Of a DNA stretch of 64,000 bases, positions 31,621 to 43,820 are shown one piece after another. Origin of the DNA: Linum tenue (lineage: Eukaryota; Streptophyta; Magnoliopsida; Malpighiales; Linaceae); NCBI GenBank assembly GCA_946122785.1, contig CAMGYJ010000011.1, forward strand, positions 23,871,007 through 23,935,006. The letters run 5' to 3'. The notes beneath the pieces were generated by a model. It saw only the letters and a list, made by a program, of their open reading frames with translations. It did no database searches and was not told the origin of the DNA. The translations under genes were made by a program, and so were the position numbers. How positions within the stretch are numbered: the stretch's first letter is position 1; each line of letters starts with the position of its first letter.

Positions 31621-31639
31621 TAGGGGTGGGCATCGGTAC

Positions 31640-31800
31640 GGTACGGTTCGGACCGCACCGCACCGCATTTTTTTAAACCGCACCGAACCGCATTTATGTA
31701 AACCGCACCGCATCTTTGACCGCGAAGTTATCGGTGCGGTCAAACCAAACCGCATAAATTAACGGTTTGGTATGGTTTAGACCGCACCGCATTTTGACCG
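31640..31800. repeat. hAT subterminal repeats (ACCGC family)
   Basis: Multiple ACCGCACCGCA and inverted GGTGCGGT words close to the terminus, likely transposase binding sites by analogy with other hAT elements. Copy 2 (59849-60000) lacks about 10 bp of the array. Confidence 0.7.
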
Positions 31801-32579
31801 CAAATGACAGTAAAACGATGTGAAAAACGCGATTTGAATGTACCTCTGCTTCCGACCATCATTCTCCGGCGGCTCAAACTATTCTCCGACGGACCCTGTC
31901 GTTCAACACACGCCTCTTCCTGTGGGAAAAAAAATCGAAAATTGTAAGGTAGCAACAACAAGTTGACCGGCAGCAGCTGGGATGATCGATGGTGGAACGA
32001 ATAGCAGCTGACCGCTTGCATTCAACAACGACCTTGCCTTTACCTTTTTCCTCTGCTGAGTCAACAGAATATTATCAGACTGCTTGGAGGATTACACGCA
32101 ATATCTCACACTTCAAATACTATAAAAAAATTTATCATTGCATAAACAACAACAAACATTGAGTACAATACTATGTCCCATCATGAGTTGTATAGATTAT
32201 TTTCCAAACAAACAAACTAAGCCAAATAAACAAGTGGCCGTGTAAAACACTTAGTAAGAACACTCTGGCTTCCTATCATCATAATCAGATAGATCAAAGG
32301 TGTTCCAAGACCAGTTCAATATCCATGTCAGTATAGCATGGAATGCCTGAATGAACAGCACCACCAGTTGCTTTAAATAGTTGATAATTATCTTCCAATG
32401 ATATCATCCTGCTTAGCACACGAGCAAGACCAAAACAGAGCATATGCTCAACAAAGCTCTTCTTTACAAAGATTAATAAAAACTAAGTTAAGCTGATGCA
32501 AACAAAGCATATACTTGTCTATGCCATTCAAAAGTTCCAACTATAAACTAAGTTAAGCTGCTTAAATGATGCCAGCAGC

Positions 32580-32866
32580 TTAAACTTGTGCATTCCTTCT
32601 GCAATTCTGCAACAGAGGAGCTTTCTCTGTGGACTGATCAGTGTCCTGCTGCTGGCTGCAGCAATCATCCTCATGAGCTTTCCCCCACATCACAGCGTAG
32701 AATCCAATCGAGAGCACCACTGCCCCAATCACACTGCCCAAAAATAATAACAGTACATTTTGGAAAGCCTTTAGAATTGTTCATAACATATGGTTCAGAA
32801 TCAAAGTTGTACTCAGTTTCCAATTGCTTACCTTCCTACATAAAGCGTGTCACCCAAGAATGATCA
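32580..32866 (-). pseudogene. WAT1-related (EamA/nodulin-21) transporter 3' end, captured in hAT (copy 1)
   Basis: Two exon pieces with a clean 98-bp intron. 32866-32832 encodes SFLGDTLYVG and ends in donor GTAAGC. 32733-32580 completes the split Ser and reads [20 protein letters not shown], then [10 protein letters not shown] and a stop. This is the last transmembrane helix and C-terminal tail of plant WAT1-related proteins (G-x-x-L-Y-x-G-S-x-I-G-A ... I-G-F-Y-x-V-M-W-G-K). The intron is retained, so the piece came from DNA, not from mRNA. No other WAT1 exon is present; just upstream is the hAT transposase end. It cannot encode a transporter. Confidence 0.75.
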
Positions 32867-32881
32867 GGTTCAAATGTTACC

Positions 32882-35094
32882 TTATATGTTTGCGCTTGCC
32901 TCTACATTAGGACTCATACGAGGAGTATGGATACGGGGAAGTGGAACATCAGATATACCAATAGCCTTCATAATCATGCTCAACTCTGAAATTCATAAGA
33001 AGACAGTTTAATCACTACATAAAACGTACATGGTACATAAACAATAGCTATTTTTAGGTTACTCACCTTCATCGATATTGTCAATCTCCTCTGGATCTTC
33101 TTCAACTAACACACTAGATTCTGCCCGGAGCCAATCCTGAGTACAAATCAGAGCCTCAACAATCCTAGGAGTCAAAGAGCTCCTGAAATCATTCAGCACC
33201 CTACCTCTAGTGCTAAAAGCTGCTTCAGATGAAACCGTAGAAACCGGGACAGCCAATACATCCCTTTCCATCCGAGACAAAGTTGGAAACCTGATGGCTG
33301 TTTACTTTCCACCATCCTAAACACATTAAACTTGGCATCCGTTGATTTTTCAACACCCTCCTTCAAATACCTATCCAACTCGGTATTGTTCACTACACCT
33401 CTTTCCTTTTGCATTTGTTTCATATACTAGGCAACTAAATCCACATTCCCACCATTATCATCTACTTCTGTTTGAGAGGAGGAATCTTCACCTACTTCCA
33501 TTTGATTCTCATAATGAGCATATAACTCATAAGTAACAAGCTCAACGTCTTTTGTCAAATCAGAAATTGCTTTCTCATCATCATACATCCACTTGAGTGT
33601 GAAACCAATAAACTGTAACTTTAGCCTTGGATCTAACACAGCAACAATGTACAAAGCTTGTTCATCTTATCTACAGCTCCCCAATATTTATCATATTTTT
33701 GTTTCATCTTTTTTGCCATGAAGCTTAATTGGTAATCCTTCTTGTCTGGAATTACCCAATTCCTCAACAAATTGTATAAGTTCCCAACTTCAGGAAGGAA
33801 TAAATTGGAGGTGATATACTGTGAACCTGAAACTTTTAAGGTGAACTGATAAAACTGTTCTAAGAACTTCATCATTCTTCTAGCACTATCCCAATCACAG
33901 CTATAAGGTACTCCACTCTTTATTTCAAGTTCATTTTGAAATTGCTTGTCTGACATTCGATAAAGATTAAAAGCATGCTCATGCTTTACAGCAGATTGCA
34001 ACATCAAAAAGGTTGAATTCCATCTCGTTGGAACGTCAAGACACAGCCCACTCTTGCTCGTATTATCAAGAGCAACAAAATTATTAAACTTCTGAATTCT
34101 TGCAGGTGAATGCCTAACAAATCCACCACCTCTCTGATTCTTGTTACAGCCACAGATATCTCAGATAATCCATCCATCACAACAAGATTCATTATATGAG
34201 CCACACACCTAACGTGAAGAAATTTGCCATCACACATGCCAATCTTTCTATCATCAAATATGCTTTTCAATTCTTCTATTGCAGTATCGTTCGAACTAGC
34301 GTTGTCAACAGTGATTGTGAAAATCTTATCTATCCCCCATTCATCCAAACAAGACATAACTGCACTTGCAATATCCACCCCCTTATGACTAAAGATTTGG
34401 CGAAAACCAATTATCCTTTTCCTTAATATCCAATTTCTATCAATAAAATGAGCTGTCACACACATGAAGTTCAATTGTTTGTTTGAAGTCCATGAATCTG
34501 TAGTTAAACAAACTCTACCTTCACAGTTGCTAAAGACATCCTTCAACTTTTGTTTCAACTCAAGATAAAAATCCCAACAATCCCTAGTCACTGTTCTTCT
34601 AGAGGGTATAGAAAATCTAGGACAAGCAAGTGACATAAAGTATTTGAAACCCAAGTATTCAACAAATCTGAAAGGCAATTCATCCACAACGATCATATAA
34701 GTCAATCCTTTCCTTATAGCTGCTTGATCAAACTTCCAACTGCCTAACATAGATTCATCCCCCTCACCTAGTTCAGCTCTAAGAGTATTCAATAGTTGTT
34801 GAGCAGTACCTTTTCCATCACCGCACGGTTTACTCATATGATGGCGGAGTGCACTAGTTCCATTGTTACGTGATTTAGATGCATAAGTCTTCCCGCATTT
34901 GATGCATGATGACTTAATAAACCGTCCTTCTTATACCTTCTGAATTGGACCCAAACTTTTGATGTAAGCCTCCTCCCTTTTGGCATTGGTGAATTAATGT
35001 GAGTCGAAGCTGAACCAGTATGATCACTAGCAGCCACCTTGCTCGTACTTGCATCCATTTCGACTTCCATCTCTTCCCCACTTGAGGAATCCAT
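32882..35094 (-). pseudogene. hAT transposase (copy 1, frameshifted)
   Basis: Same gene as at 61081-63294, with exon 1 35094-33067, donor GTGAGT, and exon 2 32985-32882. It has a BED zinc finger, RNase-H-like catalytic core and C-terminal dimerisation region. Against copy 2 it has single-base indels near 34917 (within DGLFKSS), 34120 (within AVRFVRHS), 33655 (after MNKL), 33294 and 33320, so the frame is cut into pieces. It also shares the in-frame TAG at 33425-33427. The indels are mostly in short runs of one base close to the N gap, so consensus errors are likely. Confidence 0.85.
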
Positions 35095-36195
35095 TCCAAT
35101 ATCATCACACTCAGCCTAAAACAATAAAAGAGCAAATGAGAACAAGAAGATGGCAATATAATCTTATCTATATATATATATGTTTGTCTGTGCAGAAATA
35201 AAATAACGAAACTGCAAAAGCAGACTTGTCCAAAGCATACTGGGTTGGCTTAAAAATCAAACTCAATTTCGTGTCATTAACTAGTTAGATGAACTCTACA
35301 CCTGCTTTGAAGAAAGGGATAAATAAGATGGCTGATGGAGGGATTTCAAACGTGTCATCAATCACCCATTAATCCATTTCAAAGATTAGCTGGGGTTAAC
35401 TACAGGCTATATCCATCACCCACCATTACGTTATAACTAACAACTCTTACAATGCTAGAGGTTTGTTTTCAAAAAGAAGCAATTGAAAGGAGCAGAAGAC
35501 AGTATAGGAACTAGGACAAAATGCCAGTTAGAGTCTTATTTCAAAACCTAAAAAAGGTTTCCCTTTTGATCAAAGTGATGAAAATTTACTAATCAGTTAG
35601 GAACTAAAGGTAACAGAAAGGATTCAAGGAGCTAGAGATCCATCAGCAGTGTGATAACTGCGTACCAAGACAGACAAAAAGAAGAAACAAATGAAAACAG
35701 GACAAAAGCAAATCGCGGTGAATTGCATCATTAAATAAGAGGGACAACTACACTACACATCGGGAGGGCTATAAAATAGCAGCACCCACCATGCTGCAGA
35801 ATGCAGCCAGCGAATACTAATGCTTAATCATAGAACATAAATTCACTATGGAATAAGGGTACCAGTCAAGCTATCTGTTCCTAATTGTTACTTGACCTCC
35901 GAAGTCCGGACTCTACTATAACTGAGGGTAAATTCTTACTTAACTAATCAACCAAAAGTTATCAGCAAATAACCACCCATCCTTCTTCGTTATCTGCAGA
36001 ATCAGGCTAAAAAACAATGGCTTAATGTTTAATCTGACCTTGTCATCAATGTCTGTGAAGTTTCTCACGTAGGTAAACAATGTGACTGGAAAGAGTACTC
36101 CCAAAGAGGAAATTTCATGAAACGGGGTAAGAACTCATTGCTTCAAAGCGGCATTATTATCGAATAAGAATGCATTCATTCATTCTAACAAATGT
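35095..36195. other. hAT 5' region, no gene seen
   Basis: An acceptor-like TTGTTTTAG lies just upstream of the transposase ATG, hinting at a 5' UTR intron. A short TA run lies near 35167-35180. No opposite hAT terminus or other gene is recognisable before the gap. Confidence 0.45.
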
Positions 36196-36295
36196 NNNNN
36201 NNNNNNNNNNNNNNNNNNNNNNNNNNNNNNNNNNNNNNNNNNNNNNNNNNNNNNNNNNNNNNNNNNNNNNNNNNNNNNNNNNNNNNNNNNNNNNN
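36196..36295. other. Assembly gap, exactly 100 N
   Basis: One hundred consecutive N, the conventional placeholder for a gap of unknown size between scaffolded contigs. The sequence after it restarts at the equivalent of position 8057. Confidence 0.99.
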
Positions 36296-37386
36296 TGGAT
36301 TCTTGTGTGGGTGGCCAAGATTCGGTTTTTACTAGGAAGAATCACTCACTACCTGCTGTAGTTGTTCAGGAGACCATATTCAATGTGTCCAATTTCAAGC
36401 TTGGAGTTACATGTCCTGCTAAGGAAGCTTTGGAGTTCGAATGCAACAATTTGTTTCAGCTCGCTTGGTATTCTTAGGTCTCTGTTAGTCCTGGTCATTA
36501 TGTAGTGTGTGGATTCTTTTGGCAGCGTTCCACTTCAGGGAAGAGGTAGTGATCCTGACTATTGGGAAACATACAAATATGTTTCTTTGATTGGAACTCT
36601 ACACAAAGTTATTAGGTTATTTGATCATGGTGGAACTTGGTTACTGTGTAATTCATTGTGGTTGGATCAACTCACAAGTTATATGTCTCATTTGGTTTTG
36701 TGGTGGGTGACAACAACTGGTTTGCTATTGTATCCACGGGCAGGGGTGATTGTCCCAATTTCAAAGGGCCATATAAGGATGATGGGAGGAAGACATTGAA
36801 TATTACAACCCTTGGATGGCTTAGAGCTGCCAAGGATATTGCTTTCATGGATTCCGCTTACTATTGCAAATGATCATAATGGAACTATGGTGGCTTCACC
36901 ATCCCTCTTAGTGTTGGCTGAAGATGGTAAAGATTTAAGTGCAGCGGCCAATAAGAACCTGGAAGCTCACAAAGCTGCTTCTCTGCTTGGAATTGGACAC
37001 TGTTATTAGGTTGTTTGACCCAGGAGGAATGAGGATATTGAGTGATTTCGTTGTTGTTGGATTAACTCAAGAGCTTCATCGTCTTGTCTGCAAGGTGTTG
37101 GCTTCTTAGTTGTATGGGGGGTGTCTTGTCTCCACTTCAAAGAACCATACAAGGAGACTCAGGATGTAATGTTGGGAATTGTTTGGTGTGGAATTTCAAC
37201 ATGGCTGGGTGTTTTGGGGTTGTGATGTAGCTGTGATGGTAGTTGGTGAGCTTATGTTCTTGTTGTGCTTGTATAGGCTTTTGTAGTGTTGTAGCTTGCA
37301 GCTTTCCTCCCCTATGGGTCATCACTAATTCCTTCCTGTTATTGTTTTCAGCTTGAGGACAAGCTGGTTCTCAAGGGGTAGGGATT
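36296..37386 (+). pseudogene. Ty3-like remnant, 3' portion (copy 2)
   Basis: Equivalent of 8057-9147 and starts mid-element at the gap. Same VIRLFD-x-GG repeats and LEDKLVLKG tail. An extra ACA near 36408 and loss of GA near 36510 distinguish it from copy 1. Confidence 0.6.
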
Positions 37387-37664
37387 GTGGTGATTAGGAT
37401 CAAAACTGTAAACAAGAATTAGTTTGGGGATCATTAGGTAATCGTGTTGTCCTATAAAGTGGGATTTTGTTGTAATTGCTAGGATATCGAATTACAGAAC
37501 AAGAAATTTGGTTCCTTCTTTCTTTCCCTCTTCTTCTGCTTCTTCCTCCTCTCTGGTACTGCTTCCCTTCTTCCTCCTGTTCTTCTTCCCCAATCTATCC
37601 TTCTCTTCTCCTCTAATTCTTCTGTTCTCCAATTACGAGTTCAATTCCAATTCCAATTCCATTA
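37387..37664 (+). mobile_element. Probable Ty3-like 3' LTR (copy 2)
   Basis: Equivalent of 9148-9425, with the same TATA-like CCTATAAAG. Confidence 0.5.
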
Positions 37665-38427
37665 TGTGTAAACTTGCCGGGAAGATCCAGAGTGTTACAT
37701 TCAATGTGAGGGAGGGAGGGAAAGGGTCGTTGTTTTTCAGGACAGGAGTGAGAAGATTCCCCTATAGGGAGGGAAGGAAAGAGATTAGGGAGAAATGGAT
37801 GGAGTGGTGGAGGTACACTGGTTGTGATGGTGGTGGGAAGAATAAAAGGGATTGAAGAATGGAAATTGATTGGTGGTGAGGGTGAAAAATGGAGGCGGCA
37901 GCAGAAAAAGGTAGCGTGGGGTGGCCTGGTGGGAGAGAATTAGGATTTTTATTATTTTTATATGTATATTAATGGTAAAAGTGAGAGGATTAGGTTTTTA
38001 TTATTTATATATTGATTAATGGTAAATTACTATAAGTTATTTGAAATTAAGTTATAAATCAGTTATCAAACTTTGCACTTATTACCTACTAGATTAGTGT
38101 CTGCCTGTTGGACGGATATATTTATTCAATGATATATTTAACAATTGTCGAAACAAATATAAAATTGTATTTGATATGATAAAAGAATTCAAATAATTTT
38201 ATTCTAGAAACAAACAAAAAAGAACATGCATTATAGAGTTTTGATTAAAAACTTATATCCTAACCGATTCATCCACGTAAGGATGAAAGTGAAAAACTAA
38301 ACCTAAACCAAAGAACTAACTTATAATTAAAAAATTATCAAATCAAACTGAACTTGGATCTTCACCATCAATGTTCTATTTCTCCTTTACGCTTGCAAAT
38401 TTGTTTCCTTCTTGCAAATTTTTTTAA
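37665..38427. other. Non-coding (copy 2 of 9426-10189)
   Basis: No gene. Many one-base indels against copy 1. Confidence 0.5.
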
Positions 38428-38822
38428 TGGTTTGATCTATTCTCTTCAACTTTTACTTCATAGGAAAACGGAGGATGCGAGCATGTTGGCATTCTCAATC
38501 GCAGCGCCAAAGACTTCAGCGGACCGAAGAGATGCAATCTACAAATTAGCTTCGGTTCAAAGCTCTTGCGCTCTATCAAGTATGTGGTAAAATCTCGGTC
38601 TCCTTGGTCTAACTTGGCAATGCGAATTGAATCTCAAATTGCCTTGCATATTAGATGTCTAGTATGTGATTGAGAGTTTCTTTCACATGCCATGTGCAGT
38701 CGGAAGCAAGCGAAGGCCCAAACAAATCTTTGGATGTACCAAACCCAGTAGCCAAGATTGAACTTTGGCATCATTTTGATTCTAGCGATTAATCTGTTCT
38801 TCTACAGCTGGAGCCACCGGTC
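38428..38822 (-). pseudogene. Copia-type gag fossil (copy 2)
   Basis: Equivalent of 10190-10590 with at least four single-base losses against copy 1, which break the NTARQFE frame further. Confidence 0.6.
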
Positions 38823-39625
38823 GCGGTCTAGAACCATCAAGGATGCATAGAAGCCCTCTCCCTTCAACAAAGACACAAAACTAGAACTCCCATAGTCCGA
38901 AGTTCTTCGAATTCAGCCGAATCGAAATCCTAGTCAGACACTGTGGATGAAAACTCTAATACTATGTTTGCTGACATGAACGAATTTAATGTGGTATCCC
39001 TGGAATGTCAGGACTAATCCACGTAAGACTTTGTACTCTCCAAGAACAATCTCACTATCTTTCTAGCATCCGGCGGAGGACAGTAGGGCAAAATATATAA
39101 CTCCCAGCAACCCTAGCAGAACAACAAGGCTCTTGTGCATGGGGTAGTGCATGGGCTAAAGAAATGGGCCAATGACATAATGGGGCACCTATTTACAAAT
39201 GGGTTGTGAGCTTGTAAACAAACACCTATCACTAACAATCTTGTCATTGCCCATTGGAGAAGAGGTTAGGGTTGTTCCTACCATAGAATGGCAAATAAAG
39301 CCCTGTCTTTGTCTTTATTAGACTTTGATCGTTTGATTTTTTAACCTATCTGATGTTGTAGTCGGGCTGGTGACTCTTGTACATGTTGCGTATTTCTTTG
39401 GTCTTTGTTTCTATCATGACATTTCTCGATTAAAAGTAAAAAAAGCATCACACACGTCTTGCAAGTTATTCAAACACGACCTTCCAGCCCTTTATTGCAT
39501 CAGTCACTAACATGCTAAAATTTACAATTGACAAGGGCTACAAAATTTACTAACCAAAGGGGGAAAACAAATTAAAATAATAATGTAATACCAAGAAATA
39601 GGCAAATAGAGCATTGTGAAGAGAA
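38823..39625. other. No gene recognised (copy 2 of 10591-11388)
   Basis: Same content as copy 1, with several one-base length differences. Confidence 0.35.
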
Positions 39626-42067
39626 TTAGGCACAGGCGGGAGAATCAAAATTAGGAAACACTATGAATGAAATGGATAATGAGCTTATATATAGTGGAGA
39701 ACTCAGACGGGAACGGATGGGTTGGAGATTTGGGATGCCTTCCTTCTCTGTGAGTTGTAACTGGATACCATTTAGAAGCATGGTTTTGCTTTGAAGGTCC
39801 CCATCTTTGGGACTCATATGGTACTCTTCTCGGAACAATGACCCGTCTGTCACTTCACTTCCTATCCACGAAACCGATCTCTTGAGGCTGTTAACAAATG
39901 AACTGGCACCATCACTTGTTTGCTGCAGATTCTGCTTCAAGTTGGACCTGCTTCGTGCCTTGACTATGAAGTCGGTGTTGTTGCTCATGTTGATTAGCAA
40001 TAAGGTAATGCCTGCCTGCATGTTAATTCCAAACATAAGTGTCAATGATACAGAGCATTTACAAGAGAAATAGGAACCCGTAGTTTAGAGTGAGTAGAAC
40101 ACTTACTCTCCCTTTGGAGCAGTGAGCATAATAGCGTAGATAAGGTGACGCCGTAGTGGGTCACACCCAGGACAGTTTTCCCCATCAGACGATGCCAGAG
40201 AAGGGCACTATCAGATACCAAACATCAAACAATAACACAAGGGAGTGGTTAGGCCTCCTTCCCAAAACTTAAAAGAATTTACAATGAAACTGAAGAATTT
40301 TCAGCACCCTTGCCTGTAGTAATCAGGATTCGGGACGAATGTTGTAGTGTTGAGCAGACTATAGTGTCCACCTACTAGGGTCTGCCTGCAGTAGACTTTC
40401 GTATTGTATGCAGCTGCCATGCCAAGCTGATCCAAGTACCTGAATATAAGGACAAATTGAGGATACAAGAAACGAAGTTTCAAAAATGGACAATCTTTTG
40501 AGAAAAAGGTTCATGCCATGGCAGGTGAACTTACCAAAAGCTGTTTACAAACGTATCAGATACATGAAACCCACCGCTGTTAAAAGCACCACCAGATTTT
40601 CAACCCATACTGAAGCCCAGGGACCATTCTGTTGAATGGTTTGTGACAGGCTGCTGAATGTCTTTGACACCTTGCTCAAATAATATGGATCCAGTATATG
40701 CTCAATGAGGTGGTGATCAACACCTGGAAATAAAGATGATAATAAACTCCTAAGACCAAAACACAGGGAAACTTCACTTCTTTATATTTTCAAAATCAGC
40801 CACAACAGCTCTTTGATTCTTGTGTTGACCCACCTGCTCCCAAGTTGTACATATGATGAGATACTGTGTTAAGTGTTCCAGGGCCCGTAATCTTAAGAAG
40901 CTTAGCAAACCAACCCTGCTCGAAGAAACCTCCAGGTGCCATAATTGAAGGTTTCTTGTTCGAGTTCTTGTATAACGCATCCACAATTTCATTAAGTTTG
41001 ACCACATCTTTTGCATAGGTATCAGCACTAACACTTGCACCTATACCAGTTCCACTCAACTCGTTACCTGCAATCCAAATTCAATACCAACAGTAAGTTA
41101 AAAGATAATGCATTAAGAAAGGATAAAAGACAGTACATTTTGCAGAGGGTTTCATACCAAATTCCCATGCTTCTATCTTGTATCCCTTTGAGATGGTATA
41201 ACTGATGAATCATGAGCATTAGTAGAATTCCAAGGTCCTCCCCAAACCTTATTCTTGATCTTGTGCCTTCCATGAAGAGCATTTAAGCCGAATGAGATTA
41301 TGGCTCTGCCACAAAGTGAAGATGATTATGGTGTGTCATTATCCAACCAAGAATTATCAACTTCATGAAACTCTATCATGCTATCAATTCATGCGAAAGA
41401 TAAAAAGAAGTCCATTCAAGCAAACAACACTCACCCTGTCTTGCTGAACAAGTTGTTTAGTGCATCCCATCGGTCCATGTTTAGGCATCCCTTTGAAACC
41501 CAAACAGCCCACCTTTCATTTTGAAAAAAGAATGACAAGGAGAACCCAGATTCCCAACATCATATAGAACTTGGTCTTGCAAAGACCCTCCTATTCTTAT
41601 CCTCAATGGCCTGAAAGCTACAGAGCAGCGTATAGATTGCCAAATGAGTTTTCTAGCCAAGAAGTGCAGCCAGTGTTGCTTTTAAGCACATAAATTACTT
41701 ATCAATCAGAAAATTATGCAAACCTTCGATAGCTTTGACAAGAAGAGAATGAGTGACATCCTGTAATGAGAAAAAAAATATATAGAGCAGTCATTTTTAC
41801 TATGATTTTTCACATCATCTAAGCTGGAAGCGGATGAATTGCAGAGCCCTACCAAATTTACAACAGAAGTATATTCCCATGGGCAATGATTGTAATCACA
41901 CTTATCGTGAGGCCACCAATCTATTGTAGCACAAACGTAGTTTTCATCAGTCTCGGCAACTGTGATAGTTCCATCAACCACTACTGTGGCAGGCATAATC
42001 TCTGGGGCAGCATTCACATGGAGGAGAAAGGCCAAAGAAAGGATAAGCGAGAAACTCAAAATCCCAT
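39626..42067 (-). pseudogene. Heparanase-like / GUS3-type beta-glucuronidase, GH79 (copy 2)
   Basis: Nine-exon structure as in copy 1: 42067-41853, 41760-41724, 41617-41435, 41305-41158, 41067-40834, 40723-40535, 40439-40314, 40207-40107, 40015-39626. The last exon lacks the 16-bp duplication and reads through normally to DSPACA and the stop. Instead this copy has a TGA at codon 4 (42056-42058, CGA in copy 1) and one-base losses in exon 1, exon 3 (run of T before CAAAGGG), exon 4 (before CATGAG) and exon 6. The exon 6 loss falls exactly at the nucleophile motif WVGESGG. Exon 8 gains one base. Splice sites, including the GC donor of intron 7, are the same. Expected product and role are those of copy 1; as written it is not translatable. 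Confidence 0.9.
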
Positions 42068-43117
42068 CTGAAGAAGTTGCAGCAGCCTGGATACCAGCTC
42101 AACTTACTCAAAAGAACTGCATTTGAAAGATACACAGGGATGATTGACTTGAGTAACAGTCGCTGTTAATATAGTTGGCTCATAATATATAAATATGCCT
42201 CAGAATAGCCTGTGGCTGTAATGCCTATGTCTAACTCGGACGTAACTGAACAAGCCTACAAAATTCATAGATGAGTGTCCTGAGTACCAGTTGGGCAATA
42301 TAGCTGGCTCAGAATGAATCAGAACGAACCTACAAATTCTATCATAAGCAGAGATAAATTTGCTTCTCGAAGTCTAGCAAGTATGAATATAGACTATATG
42401 ATTGTTCATTGAATGGTAACAGAACAATATTTTCCGGTGCCAAGATGGATTCTCTAGCTACCAATGTATTTTGATGTGTCAACTGGACAGGCAAGGGAAG
42501 AACAAGAACATGATTTCTTCACTGCAGTAAGAGAGAATTCCCTACAAGATATAAGGAGACCTGACTTGGTTCATGAATAGTTTTGTGTTTTGATTTGAGC
42601 TTTCAGTACTGAAGAACATGACGAACATAAGGTTATGAACTTCTACATAGCCGTAGGCCCATATCTGTTAAAGAGCTTCCTTCAATCTGTCAAGGACACC
42701 ATAAAAGTAGAAGCAAAAAGGAGCAATAGATCTCCTGACCCGATTATGTAGCTTTCAAATCCAGTAAAAACTAAAAACTTTTATATTAAATTTTACAACC
42801 CCCAATAACTAATTTCCTGATAAAGCAACTTTTAACTGGAACTCAGAACAATAGCCAACTGCTCAAACAAAAAACAAAAACAAAAACTACCCAGGCAACA
42901 GATTAAATGAAGCAACATATCCAGCTGAAGCACACATTCAAAAGAATTAAGAACAGCCCAGATGGAAACTCACTTATCCAAGAAGCAATGGATCACCACC
43001 ATCACAGAACAACAGTGAATCTCATTCTTCCAATACCAACTTCGGTTCAATAAATGGGGTTCGCCAAAGGGCAAATAAGGCAGTGACTATGAAAAGTCGA
43101 AAAGGGTCTGCACTTAC
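42068..43117. other. Upstream region of GH79 copy 2
   Basis: Equivalent of 13850-14899. No gene recognised. Confidence 0.45.
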
Positions 43118-43322
43118 TAGTTTAAACTAGCCCGCTTTTGGCAATGGACCTCTTAACAGAAGTCCCCACATCAGAAATCCGAAAGCAACCCACACCAAGA
43201 GAACTCGCGAGGAGAGAAGGGTCGTGCTCGCCGGTTTGGTTGGAAATGCGAGGTGGGTAGGTGGGGTGGGGCTGCGTCTGCAGGAAAAATGACTGTGAGG
43301 CGAATTTGGAAGGCAGCGCCAT
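43118..43322 (-). pseudogene. Orphan first exon (copy 2, frameshifted)
   Basis: Equivalent of 14900-15105 but one A shorter in the run before GCGGGC, so the frame ends in TAA before the splice donor. The peptide start MALPSKFASQSFFLQTQ is identical. Confidence 0.3.
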
Positions 43323-43820
43323 GAGGAAGTTTATTAATATGTTGGGATGGGAAGAAGGAACGATTTGATTAGGTGGGTCAGCACAATTGATATTGGAAGC
43401 TTCTGCAAACCGTGTCGATGGAGGCAAAATTTTGAGATGTGGAAAAAGGAGGGAATATTTGAGATGAGGTGGTGGGAGAAGGGAGATCTGGCTGGCAAAG
43501 CTTGCTGGTTTTTCGATCGGAAATTGATCCACACAAGCCTGCTTAGCTTTAACTGGTAAGGTAAAACATTCTTCCTCCGCCCAGCTCACGTCATTCTCCA
43601 TACCTGAGCTGAAGAAAGGAGGGTTATTCACTTATTCTTTCTTCCATTGACAAATAATAAAATAAATAATAACACCGATTGTGTTTTCTGGAGGATGCTT
43701 CCTTTTGTCTATAATTGTCGTTGCGGTGTATTGTTTGCATCTCAACAAATCGAAAACTTATCAGATGAGGTCTCCCTGTCAGCTAGCTTGCTGTCCCATT
43801 GGCATTTTCCGAAGTGAATA
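43323..43820. other. Spacer before MULE-A (copy 2)
   Basis: Equivalent of 15106-15603. Nothing recognised. Confidence 0.45.

Larger units (their letters stand above)
31621..36195 (-). mobile_element. hAT transposon with transposase and captured WAT1 piece (copy 1, other end in gap)
   Basis: The 3' terminus at 31621 reads TAGGGGTGGGCATCGGTACG, a plant hAT end, and is followed by dense subterminal ACCGCACCGCA / GGTGCGGT motifs (31640-31800). Going inward: a WAT1-like 3' gene fragment (32866-32580), a transposase terminal exon, then the main transposase exon (35094-33067). The 5' terminus was not found before the N gap, so total length is at least 4.5 kb and the target duplication cannot be tested. 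Confidence 0.75.

Noticed and set aside
8057..36195. A real recent segmental tandem duplication
   Set aside because: Not excluded, but the 100-N gap at the junction, restart inside a dead element and indels clustered at the gap fit an assembly overlap better. Kept only as the alternative.
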